From: Candidatus Eisenbacteria bacterium
GTDB taxonomy: Bacteria > Eisenbacteria > RBG-16-71-46 > JAFGJU01
DNA length: 64,000 nucleotides
Reading direction: 5' to 3'
Assembly: GCA_026388185.1 (NCBI GenBank)
Contig: JAPLKG010000020.1
Coordinates: 49,978 to 113,977 of the forward strand
Below, in pieces: positions 25,923-34,070 of the stretch. Numbering within the stretch: the first letter of the stretch is position 1; each line of letters starts with the position of its first letter. Under the pieces are notes generated by a model that ran no database searches, was not told where the DNA came from, and worked only from the letters and a program-made list of their open reading frames with translations. The position numbers and the translations under genes are program-made.

Positions 25923-26990
25923 CTACGCCAGCTCCATGTTTATTACGTCTATCCTTGAGCGATCAGAAATCCCAAGCAGATGAGCGCCGTCGGAAGCAAC
26001 CGATAGATATCCGGGATAGCGTTTTTCCTCGCTCAGCGAGCGGAGGCCTGCCGACTTCCTCAGTCCGTCGATTCGCTCCGCGCCCACGGTGTCGATCGCA
26101 ACGGGGTCGGTGCCGACCATGACGCCTTCAAAGTCGGACGTCCACCTGGGTTTGTAACCGGGCCCGCCGTGAAACTGAACGCCGAGAGCGTCACAGATAA
26201 CAAGCCTTGTCTTTTTCTTTAAGGCCGGGTGCGCATTGACGTCGGCCACAAATGGAGTACAGCCGTCGGCGTGGTATTTGTTGGGATTGTGAATCGCTCC
26301 GTAGTTGTTCTTGAGCGCAATAGACACTCCGGCTACCGAGTGTTCTCTCAAGATGGGCACGTTTATCAGAGCCGTTGCGTCTTCAGTGACTATCCTGCTG
26401 AAGCAAGAGCCTACGGCTCCAAGAACCGTCGGAGAGGTCTCGTACCCCGCCGAAGGCGCGTCGGTTCCGTAGCAAAGCGGGCCTTCGCCGGCGAAATTCA
26501 CCTGGAAACCGGCGGCGTCCAGCTCCCAACCGGCTCGGTCCCACACGATTATCTTGTCGGGGTGGACCCCACACGACGTCAACCCGTCGGCAATCGCCCT
26601 AACGAGAGCGGGCGAGGTAGACAGCTTTTTCCCTGCGATTGCGTTCACCTTGATCGCGACAACATCGTCCGGTTGGAAGAACTTCGCCCAGGCATCTTCC
26701 GGCCTTGCAGCAATGGCAAGACGCGCTAGAGAAGTGTTTATGAGAAGCTTGTAGAATGCGTGAAGGTCGTCGTCCCTGTTCGCCTTCCTTGCCACAATGA
26801 CGAGGGCTCTCGAAAGCTCGCGGGAGGCCGGCGAGGCAGGTGCGGAAGTGGGGGACGGGCGAGGGTTGGATCCGGCGGAGCCTGCGACAAGACTCGACGC
26901 GCCGAGAGCCGTCGCCATCGAGAAGGACTTCCTCAGGAAGTCTCGTCTGGAGATACGGCTAACGAAATCGTCTCTGGCTCGCTTCCCCAT
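25923..26990 (-). CDS. DUF362 domain-containing protein with Tat signal
   Basis: Protein of 355 aa. The signal ISRRDFLRKS (Arg15-Arg16) is followed by a hydrophobic stretch and a likely cleavage region near residues 45-50. The DUF362 domain is recognised from VAIKVNAIAGKKLSTSP, INVPILREHSVAGVSIALKN and the C-terminal GTDPVAIDTVGAERID. The function of DUF362 is not established; some members are fused to ferredoxin domains, but this one has no extra Fe-S motif. It lies between the Memo-AMMECR1 protein and the radical SAM enzyme, sharing the operon. The substrate is unknown. Confidence 0.88.
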   Translation of the reverse strand: MGKRARDDFVSRISRRDFLRKSFSMATALGASSLVAGSAGSNPRPSPTSAPASPASRELSRALVIVARKANRDDDLHAFYKLLINTSLARLAIAARPEDAWAKFFQPDDVVAIKVNAIAGKKLSTSPALVRAIADGLTSCGVHPDKIIVWDRAGWELDAAGFQVNFAGEGPLCYGTDAPSAGYETSPTVLGAVGSCFSRIVTEDATALINVPILREHSVAGVSIALKNNYGAIHNPNKYHADGCTPFVADVNAHPALKKKTRLVICDALGVQFHGGPGYKPRWTSDFEGVMVGTDPVAIDTVGAERIDGLRKSAGLRSLSEEKRYPGYLSVASDGAHLLGISDRSRIDVINMELA

Positions 26991-27106
26991 TCGTCGTCCA
27001 CCATTCCCATGTCACTGAGCCGCGCGCGGTGTCACCGTGATGGCGGGCGCACGATCTTTCTCGGACGCCGGTCGTCACGAAGATATGCGGCACTTGCCGC
27101 GCCGGG

Positions 27107-28621
27107 CTATTTCGTTTCTGCGAACACTACCGCGGTGAAAAGGAATACGTCGGCATCCCTTTTCCATGCGTCGGGTTCAAGACCCGCCTTTTCGGCGCAG
27201 CAGTGGTTCAGAAATTCATCCTTAGACCAGCCTGTTTCATCGGCGACCTGGGGAAGATAGCAACCGCTTCTCGCCCCCTTCACGATGTAGATTCCGTGCT
27301 TGCCCAGCTCAAGCTCCTTCACATCGGACATCTTCTTGAGAGGTGACAGCACAGATATTTCTATGTCGATCTTGCTCAACTCGGGAAGCGAGACGGGTCG
27401 AAACCTGCTGTCTTCTGTGGCCGCCGCCACGGCCATGCGCGACACCACTTCGTAAAGCGGCCTGTCCGCGACAAATCTGCCGATGCAACCCCTGAGGCTG
27501 CCCTCTCTGCGAAGCGTGACAAATGCACCGCAGGGAATCTTCAACTTCGGCTCGGTTACGCTGAATTCCGGGAGAGGTTCTCCGCCAAGAGAGGCCGCGA
27601 TGGAGCTTCGCGCGATGGAGAGTAGCTTCTTCTTTTCGCCCCCCGTGAGCGAAAACTCCGTTTTCCCGGAGTTCTCGACGAAGGCTGCGGCCGCATATCC
27701 AACAACTCCGCTCTTGTCACCCGAGACGTCACCGGAGTTCGTGTACTTGAGGATGTCTGCGGAATCGGCTCCGAGGGCTTTCGAGGCTGCCATGACGATC
27801 ATTATGGCCGAGCTTCCGCACATCGTGCACGCGAGGTTGCGTATACGTTTCTGGAGTATCTCTTCCTCCTTGGAAGCCACTCCCTGGAGGTCCATGCTCT
27901 CCCACGATCGGATCGTCTCACTGTCGACCCTGTTGGCGTCTTCGTAAGCCGGATAGTGTGACAGGTCGGAGCTCGCTACGAAGAGTACCTTTTTCCCTTT
28001 GACGCAATTCGCAAGAGCCTTGCCCAGCTCGTCACAGCGCGAGACCGGCAAATCGCCGGTCAGTATGGGAACGATTCTGAAGTTTCTCAAGACGGTCTGG
28101 AGGAACGGGAGTTGAACCTCGATAGAATGCTCCGCGAAGTGAGGCTCCGAGTCGTCAATGAATCCGAAGCCCGAGCTGACGAGTGCCCTTGCAGTCTCTT
28201 CGTCCACGTCAACGCTGCCGAGCGGGGTCTCGAAACTGCCGGAGGAGTACACGGCGGCCCCGTCTACGTTGATTCTGTGAGAAGGCCCTACGAGGCACAC
28301 GACGTCATACGTGTTGTTCTTTACGGCCGCGTAAGAGTAGGCAGCCACCTGGCCCGAATACGCGTAACCTGCGTGTGGGCACACAATGCCTATCACTTTC
28401 CCCGACGTCTGTGCCGGTGCGACGTTGCGGAGAAACCCTTCGAGCGTCTGCCGGAGCTCGGTAGGCTGCCCCGGGTAGAAGGTTCCCGCTACGGCCGGTT
28501 TTCTCACCTTCCCCACCTCCTTTTGGGATCTGCCGGATGTTTCGGAGCTGGAGCAAGCGACGAGAACGGCCAGTCCGGCCGTGGCTAGGGCAATCGCGAA
28601 ACGAAATGCGTTCCCTCTCAT
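27107..28621 (-). CDS. AmmeMemoRadiSam proteins B and A fused (Memo-AMMECR1) as a lipoprotein
   Basis: Fusion of 504 aa. Residues about 40-320 are a Memo domain (PAVAGTFYPGQPTEL, CPHAGYAYSGQVA, FVASSDLSHYPAY), related to metal-dependent class III extradiol dioxygenases; His residues of the metal site are visible. Residues about 325-504 are an AMMECR1 domain (FVTLRREGSLRGCIGRF, the LRGCIG motif being diagnostic). The N-terminus is a lipobox LVAC signal (Cys23). A fusion of the two partners is known in this family, but a lipid anchor is notable. Function of the system is unresolved. Confidence 0.93.
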   Translation of the reverse strand: MRGNAFRFAIALATAGLAVLVACSSSETSGRSQKEVGKVRKPAVAGTFYPGQPTELRQTLEGFLRNVAPAQTSGKVIGIVCPHAGYAYSGQVAAYSYAAVKNNTYDVVCLVGPSHRINVDGAAVYSSGSFETPLGSVDVDEETARALVSSGFGFIDDSEPHFAEHSIEVQLPFLQTVLRNFRIVPILTGDLPVSRCDELGKALANCVKGKKVLFVASSDLSHYPAYEDANRVDSETIRSWESMDLQGVASKEEEILQKRIRNLACTMCGSSAIMIVMAASKALGADSADILKYTNSGDVSGDKSGVVGYAAAAFVENSGKTEFSLTGGEKKKLLSIARSSIAASLGGEPLPEFSVTEPKLKIPCGAFVTLRREGSLRGCIGRFVADRPLYEVVSRMAVAAATEDSRFRPVSLPELSKIDIEISVLSPLKKMSDVKELELGKHGIYIVKGARSGCYLPQVADETGWSKDEFLNHCCAEKAGLEPDAWKRDADVFLFTAVVFAETK

Positions 28622-28788
28622 CGGATTACCCCCGCGTCGAACACGCTGTTAGTCCTATCGCACGTTCCATTCAAGAGTCTACCACACGCGTCAAGTCCGA
28701 CACACACAAGTCAACGTCGGCTTGACCGAGCGTGCCTCCAGTTCTCATCCGGCTCCGGACTGACCTGAACGCAGTTGCCGGGGTCGCC

Positions 28789-29262
28789 CTAGTCACGCGT
28801 GCTTATCGTGAGACCGGGCCTTTCCAGTCGCGTGAAGTCAGTGCCGGCTTCCTTCAGCAGGGCGAGGGCATCCTCGTCCGGGTACGTCCCGCACGCCACC
28901 ACTCTCTTGATCTTTGCATTAACGAGAATTTTCGCACACAAGATGCAGGGTGTGTGCGTACAGTAGATCGTCGCGCCCTGGATGGAAACTCCGTGAAGCC
29001 CGGCCTGTATGACTGCATTCTGCTCGGCGTGTATCGCACGGCAGATTTCGTGCTTCTCGCCGGAGAGAATCCCTCTCTCGTCTCTCAAGCAGCCCAGGTC
29101 GAGACAGTCTTTCGCCCCCGACGGTGCGCCGTTGTACCCCGTCGTGAGAATGTGCCTGTCTCTGACAACGACCGCTCCGACGTGGTGTCGCCTGCACGTC
29201 GAGCGCTCGGCCACGAGGAACGCGATCTTCGCGAAATATTCGTCCCAGGGGAGTCTTTTCAC
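28789..29262 (-). CDS. dCMP deaminase family protein
   Basis: Zinc-dependent deaminase of 157 aa, similar to dCMP deaminases and ComEB. The zinc and catalytic motifs are HAE (His78, Glu80) and CTHTPCILC (Cys106 and Cys109 with the pattern PCxxC), with the expected YNGAPSGAKDC segment near 43-53. The enzyme should convert dCMP to dUMP for thymidylate synthesis. The gene abuts the MFS gene stop (0 bp gap) and may be translated from the same message. The fold also covers related cytidylate and riboflavin deaminases, but the sequence is a good dCMP match. Confidence 0.93.
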   Translation of the reverse strand: MKRLPWDEYFAKIAFLVAERSTCRRHHVGAVVVRDRHILTTGYNGAPSGAKDCLDLGCLRDERGILSGEKHEICRAIHAEQNAVIQAGLHGVSIQGATIYCTHTPCILCAKILVNAKIKRVVACGTYPDEDALALLKEAGTDFTRLERPGLTISTRD

Positions 29263-30558
29263 CTATATCTCTTTGAGTCCGAGTTCGTGTCGAGGGAACC
29301 TCTCTGCTTCGATGTTCCTGAAGAAGTAATAGTAGAGCACGCTCGAGAGCACGTACAGTATTATTGCAATAATGAATGGAAGAGTGTACGAATATCGCTC
29401 GATCAAACTCCCGCCGATTCGCACGCTCACGGCCCACGAGCCGGTCCAGGCAAGCAACAGCAGACTGTTGGTGACTGCGTGTTCCTCCTTTCTCACGGAC
29501 TCCATGGCGAAATTGGTCGAGAGCGGCTGATTCATGTTCATCAGTGCCCCCCTGAGGAGGAATGACCCGACGACAACGGGAAAGTATCTTGACGCACAGA
29601 GTATCACCATGAAGGGAATGGACGCCATCTGCGTGATCACAAGGCTCCTCACCATACCTATTCTGTGCACCAGCGGCGGGCCCATCAGCGTCCCGGCCGT
29701 CATGAAGCACTGGAGCACTGCAAAGAGCACGCCTATTGTCTCTGCCGACGCTCCGAAGAGGTCTTTGAAGTACAGATTGAGGAAAGGAATGATGAGTCCC
29801 GCACCCAGGCCTACTATGAAAGTTGGAAGGCAGAACCTGCCGATGAGAGCCCAGTCGGTGTGCTTCAGATTTGCGAGAAATTCACCGTGCGACTTGAGGT
29901 CGGGCTTCTCCTCAACGATGGAGAAGAAAGGCAGCGAAGAAAACGCTATGAACAGGGCCGCGGTCAAGAGAGAGAGTCTGTACTGTTCGTAGCTGGTCGC
30001 GGCCATGACGGAGAACAGCCTGGGCAGGAAACCGCCCACCAGGCTTCCAACCAGGGCGCCTGCCGTGCTCACAGCGAAGTTCATGCTGAAAAGGTACATA
30101 CGTTCCTTCTCAGTGCTGTGACGCATGAAAAAAGGGGCCGAGGCAATTCTGAAGACCGCCACTCCCAGGCCTCCCACGAACGCCGCCACGAGAATCGTCT
30201 CGCGATTTCCGGTAACTACCTGGACGGCGTAGCCCAGGGCGATCACGCCGGCGGAAAACGTCAAGACGGACTTGAACGTGAACCTGCCCATGATGAGCCC
30301 CATCGGGACCGCCAGAATGGCGGACGCCACTGCTCCTATCGAGAGTACCTTTCCGATGTAGGCCTCCGAAAAACCCAGTTCCTTGAAGTAGAGGTTGAGA
30401 AGAAGCGCGAACATGGAAGAGCCGGTCCAGAGGAGCAGACTCCCGACAAGAAAGGCCCTTGCGTTGGGTGGAAACAGGCGGAGATGTTCTACGTAGTCTT
30501 TGATACCGGAGAGAACTCTATCCAAAGGGGGACCTACGCGCCTCGAGCGACGCGTCAT
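29263..30558 (-). CDS. MFS transporter
   Basis: Major facilitator of 431 aa from the ATG at 30558; the frame continues 36 residues further upstream but that extension is basic and unconserved-looking. About 12 helices are visible with a large central loop (IVEEKPDLKSHG). The A-like loop is PMGLIMGRFTFK. Substrate cannot be deduced. The stop directly abuts the dCMP deaminase start, so a nucleoside or nucleobase substrate is possible, but the link is only positional. No Shine-Dalgarno is strong at the chosen start. Confidence 0.85.
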   Translation of the reverse strand: MTRRSRRVGPPLDRVLSGIKDYVEHLRLFPPNARAFLVGSLLLWTGSSMFALLLNLYFKELGFSEAYIGKVLSIGAVASAILAVPMGLIMGRFTFKSVLTFSAGVIALGYAVQVVTGNRETILVAAFVGGLGVAVFRIASAPFFMRHSTEKERMYLFSMNFAVSTAGALVGSLVGGFLPRLFSVMAATSYEQYRLSLLTAALFIAFSSLPFFSIVEEKPDLKSHGEFLANLKHTDWALIGRFCLPTFIVGLGAGLIIPFLNLYFKDLFGASAETIGVLFAVLQCFMTAGTLMGPPLVHRIGMVRSLVITQMASIPFMVILCASRYFPVVVGSFLLRGALMNMNQPLSTNFAMESVRKEEHAVTNSLLLLAWTGSWAVSVRIGGSLIERYSYTLPFIIAIILYVLSSVLYYYFFRNIEAERFPRHELGLKEI

Positions 30559-30643
30559 CAAGATGAGTTTCCATGTTTCAAACACGCACCGATTCGAGAA
30601 CGGCAATGTGTCAACGTGATATCTACGGACAGAATCTGATTTT

Positions 30644-31213
30644 CTACGGGATGTGGCGCTTGGCAACGACGGTCGCCGTGAAACGTGTCAGAGTCTCCGT
30701 TCCCATAACGTTCCCGGGGCTATCATGCGAATTAAGTGTCATCTTTATGCCCACCTGAGCCGCCTTTCCAGTGAGAAGTTCGCCGAGCCTGTCGTCGCCG
30801 AGAGTGTTCACGTAGATAGTGTCGGCCGTGGCAGGCAGCAGGTGGATCTCCTCCTGCACGTATGGGGTTGTGCTGTAGGGATCGGTCTCGGTGTCGGCAA
30901 CGAAAATCTCGAGCAGGACGTCTGCACTTCCTGTCTCATTCGCGAACTCCAGGTCCAGGTGGAGGGTCACACTCTGTACGTCCGTAATATCCGCGAGACC
31001 CTCGGTCAGGTTGATCTGCTGTGGTGGGGACTGGACTACGGCTACAGCGTTTGGCGGGATTATCGGGTTCTCGCCGTACGTCTGCGTCACCGCAGTAGAG
31101 TCCATGAAGCTCAGGAGGTCGACGTTGACAGTGAGAAGTCTGTCGCTGCAGCCGTACAAGAGCAATTGCGACAATGCGAGAAGCCCCATCATGGCGAGTA
31201 GTAACCTTTTCAC
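30644..31213 (-). CDS. Putative lipoprotein of unknown function
   Basis: Protein of 189 aa with a lipoprotein signal ending LLLYGC (Cys22). The mature part is mostly beta-strand-like with segments such as VQSVTLHLDLEFANETGSAD and ends with LTRFTATVVAKRHIP. No family recognised. It lies downstream of the outer-membrane-type protein gene on the same strand, separated by 113 bp, and the two may act together at the cell surface. Confidence 0.7.
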   Translation of the reverse strand: MKRLLLAMMGLLALSQLLLYGCSDRLLTVNVDLLSFMDSTAVTQTYGENPIIPPNAVAVVQSPPQQINLTEGLADITDVQSVTLHLDLEFANETGSADVLLEIFVADTETDPYSTTPYVQEEIHLLPATADTIYVNTLGDDRLGELLTGKAAQVGIKMTLNSHDSPGNVMGTETLTRFTATVVAKRHIP

Positions 31214-31326
31214 TTCTTCACCCTTTGTTGAGGTTTAGCCACTTGTCTAGAGCAGTGCATGCTCTCAACAGATTTTCGAGCCGAACTCCGCGCCATGTAC
31301 ACGGAGACCCGCATTGAGACTGTCTT

Positions 31327-32700
31327 TCACAAAGACAACGAGAGAGCGAGATCGACTGCCCTGTCTCCGGTCAACACGCTGCTGCTTGTGATAAGCGCCA
31401 TATCGAGTCCCACCACCCAGAGTCTGAATCCGGCTCCGGCGGAGAATTGGAGTTTTCCGTTGGCGTCAAGCCAGGTGCCGGTCCTCAGGGCCACGTTCTT
31501 CATCGCCGTTTCGCCGCCCAGATGGAAGGACGTCCTCGTTACGCCCTTTTCAATGTCAAATGCGAGTGTGTTCCCGCGCCATCGTTTTGCTGCGTTGAAC
31601 ACTACGAGGAGCGGCACAGTGCTCGTGTAATCGAAGTCCTCTGCCAGCGTGTATTTCTCGATGTCGTTCGTGGAATCGTCGAGAACTTGAAATTCTCTGT
31701 CCGCCTTCCAATGTATTTTCGTGACAACGTTCGTGAGGCCGAGGCCCACCTCGTAGCCGCCCCTGAAGGCCGAGGCCCCAAGGTCCAGGCCGGTGCCGTT
31801 TCCCATAATGCCAAAGCCGTCGTCGGGCAAAGACTTGATGATCATGCTCTCGAAGTCTATCCCGAGGGGTTCGTCACCGAAAAGGGTGTCTCCGGTGGTA
31901 AAGGAAACGATCGGATCGGCCTTTGCGTAGGCAAAGCCCATTATGTACTTGAACCTGCCGCCGGCAAAAACGGCGAGTTCGTCTGCGAATCTCGGGTCTT
32001 CCTTCTGGTCGCCAAGCACCGCATTGAGGCGCCTTGCATAGCCGACGCCCAGGGCGAGACCGGCCTGAGCTTCAGCATCCTCTTTCATGGAGTAACTCGT
32101 GTTGGGAAGAAAGTCGTCGCCTTCACCCAGGGCGTCCTTGAGTGACTGACTCAACGAGAAATCGCTCTTGGCAACGACGAGCGGAGAGAGGCCCGCAAAA
32201 ACGCCCCTCACGTTCAAGCCCACTTCGGGCTGATCGAGTAACCCCCCGAGTTTGAACGATTCTTCGGGGACGACCCGAGCTATGTCTCCGAGGTCGATCG
32301 CCAGTCTGTCCCTCGCAATGTCTATTACTATGTCGTCCTCAATCACGTCGGGTTTCTTCAGCCGTAAGAAGACGGGAAAGTTGGTGACGAGATCGGCAAT
32401 CTCAAAGGGATTGAAGTCCGCGTTGTCAGGGTCGAGCTCGGGTGGGGAAGCCAAAACCTGAATGATCCCGAGCGGGAGCGGAATGTTCCAGTGGGTCTTG
32501 CCTCGCGGCACGGCCCTGAAGGACACGTTTCTGTTCTGAGCTTCCGAGTATTCGGAAAGCACGACGCCGCCCATGCCCAGACGCCTGGCGTTAAAGGAGC
32601 CTGCACTGACAGGCGGAGGGATAAGTGTGCCGGAAATCAACAGTGATGCCGTGATAACCAAAGCCTGGGCGAGAATTCTACTTCTCACTTTCTCCTCCAA
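31327..32700 (-). CDS. Putative outer-membrane beta-barrel protein
   Basis: Protein of 457 aa with a signal peptide (ALVITASLLISGTLIPPPVSA) and a start of the mature protein, SFNARRLGMGGVVLSEYSE, which resembles PorV/FadL-like barrels where NARxxGMGG is typical. Repeated amphipathic strands continue to the C-terminus, ending in Leu-Ser-Leu, and Phe residues are common, in keeping with barrel architecture. Exact family cannot be assigned. A weak promoter is predicted 93 bp upstream (32793-32822). Confidence 0.75.
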   Translation of the reverse strand: MEEKVRSRILAQALVITASLLISGTLIPPPVSAGSFNARRLGMGGVVLSEYSEAQNRNVSFRAVPRGKTHWNIPLPLGIIQVLASPPELDPDNADFNPFEIADLVTNFPVFLRLKKPDVIEDDIVIDIARDRLAIDLGDIARVVPEESFKLGGLLDQPEVGLNVRGVFAGLSPLVVAKSDFSLSQSLKDALGEGDDFLPNTSYSMKEDAEAQAGLALGVGYARRLNAVLGDQKEDPRFADELAVFAGGRFKYIMGFAYAKADPIVSFTTGDTLFGDEPLGIDFESMIIKSLPDDGFGIMGNGTGLDLGASAFRGGYEVGLGLTNVVTKIHWKADREFQVLDDSTNDIEKYTLAEDFDYTSTVPLLVVFNAAKRWRGNTLAFDIEKGVTRTSFHLGGETAMKNVALRTGTWLDANGKLQFSAGAGFRLWVVGLDMALITSSSVLTGDRAVDLALSLSL

Positions 32701-32792
32701 GTATCGGGCTTACTCCCAAAGAGACTTCCTCATAGGCGCCCCGAGCGATTCTCATTCACGTTTCATTGACGGTCGGGCGAAACTCGCACGAG

Positions 32793-32822
32793 AACCTAGC
32801 ACGGTGCGGCGAAAATGGTCAA
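32793..32822 (-). promoter_or_regulatory. Possible sigma-70 promoter for the beta-barrel gene
   Basis: On the minus strand, TTGACC and TAGGTT are 18 bp apart (5/6 and 3/6 matches), about 93 bp before the start of the outer-membrane-type gene. Confidence 0.35.
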
Positions 32823-32898
32823 GCAGAATCGACCCACCACAAGTACTTGCGTGACCGGCGCCGTTGGTGTCACAGGCCCACGCGCAGCATAAAAGCAA

Positions 32899-32931
32899 AA
32901 GCGACCACCCCGTGAACCGGGGTGGTCGCTT
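32899..32931 (-). terminator. Rho-independent terminator
   Basis: Perfect 14-bp stem (core GCGACCACCCCG / CGGGGTGGTCGC, 32901-32912 and 32918-32929) with a 5-nt loop. On the minus strand it is followed by TTTTGCTTTT, so it ends transcription of the lamin-tail gene 26 bp after its stop codon. Confidence 0.88.
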
Positions 32932-32956
32932 CCTTCAAGCGAAGAGTCGCTCGGGA

Positions 32957-33865
32957 CTAACGATAGAGGGTCTTTATCTGACCCCAGGTGCTCGTCGTAA
33001 CGGCAGTCGGTCCGCCCGCTATGCAACCGTTGCCATTGGCAGCCTCCACACCCTCAGGTAGCAAGACTCGCGCCGAGCTGTTCGGAGCGGCGGGAGCAGT
33101 GACGGAGCTCTGGAGCGCGCTCGCCGTGTCGTTGTTGTAGACGGTGGCGATGACATCGATGTCCGGGCCGTCGCACGACAACCCTGTTTTGTCAACGCGC
33201 GAAGTGGTGGTCGCAGAACCCCAGGTCACGTAGTCCACGTCACAGACGTTATCCGAGATGCCGTCCCAGAAGAACAGCATTAGGAACTCGGACCCGTTCG
33301 TGAGCGTCGTGGCGCCCGCGGATATCACCGGCAAGTTATTGCCCACGTTGATCATGTCAGGAATCGTCGGGCTCGCAAAAGTGACCTCGTAGTCGGCCGT
33401 GCCCGCACCGTAAACGCTGTCAATGCCCGGGCCGTACAGGGCGACCACGATCGCGGCACCCGGAGCGATGCTGGCACCCGCCGGGAAACGCGAGCAGAAG
33501 TCGGTGTTGGTCGTGATCTGGTAGGTTCCCGAGGGATAGCTGTAGTACGAGAAAATCCCCCCCGTTGTGTACAAGGCGTCAGTAAGGTAGTACTTGGAGA
33601 GATCCACCGGCTCCGAAGTCGGATTGTAGATCTCCGCGAACTCTCTCTCCGAGCCCGCGACGGCGAACTCGCTTATGAGCAGATGGACGGCGGTCAAGGC
33701 CGGTGCAACGCCGGGAGTTGGTGCGCCGTTGGCCCATCTCGGGTTGTTCACTTCGCTGGTCTCGTCGTGTCCGCCTTTGGCCTGCTGAGCCAGAGCGGGC
33801 AGCGAAAGAGCAAGACCGAGCACGAGAACCATCATCAGAACTATGACGGACTTATGCAATTTCAT
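32957..33865 (-). CDS. Secreted protein with lamin-tail domain
   Basis: Protein of 302 aa with a signal peptide (MVLVLGLALSLPALA). A lamin-tail domain occupies about 65-200, recognised from LLISEFAVAGSEREFAEIYN and VDLSKYYLTDALYT, where the FAEIYNP block is diagnostic. The C-terminus ends TWGQIKTLYR and has no recognisable sorting domain. Lamin-tail domains in bacteria occur in secreted or surface proteins, often with nucleases. The gene is separated by 205 bp from the upstream sorting-domain gene, with a hairpin between, and followed by a strong terminator. Confidence 0.87.
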   Translation of the reverse strand: MKLHKSVIVLMMVLVLGLALSLPALAQQAKGGHDETSEVNNPRWANGAPTPGVAPALTAVHLLISEFAVAGSEREFAEIYNPTSEPVDLSKYYLTDALYTTGGIFSYYSYPSGTYQITTNTDFCSRFPAGASIAPGAAIVVALYGPGIDSVYGAGTADYEVTFASPTIPDMINVGNNLPVISAGATTLTNGSEFLMLFFWDGISDNVCDVDYVTWGSATTTSRVDKTGLSCDGPDIDVIATVYNNDTASALQSSVTAPAAPNSSARVLLPEGVEAANGNGCIAGGPTAVTTSTWGQIKTLYR

Positions 33866-34007
33866 TTTAAATTCCTCCGTATCTCAAAGATGCAAAACCA
33901 TGATGAAAACACACACAGAGTTCTTACCGACAATGTTTCCCGGTGCCCACCTCCTTCATTGGTCTTCTCCACCTCTCTCAAAAAGAAGTTCTTTCTCACG
34001 AGATCGC

Positions 34008-34057
34008 ATGCTGGAGCCGGCCTGAGCGACCTCCCGACTCGAGGTCGGCCCCAGCAT
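34008..34057 (-). terminator. Long bulged hairpin after the sorting-domain gene
   Basis: ATGCTGG pairs with CCAGCAT (34008-34014 and 34051-34057), GGCC with GGCC, and CGACCTC with GAGGTCG around a 7-nt loop. It lies 14 bp past the stop of the upstream (minus-strand) gene. A T-rich stretch follows only ~25 bp later, so whether it terminates, stabilises an end or regulates is unclear. Confidence 0.4.
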
Positions 34058-34070
34058 TGCTTGTTTCAGA

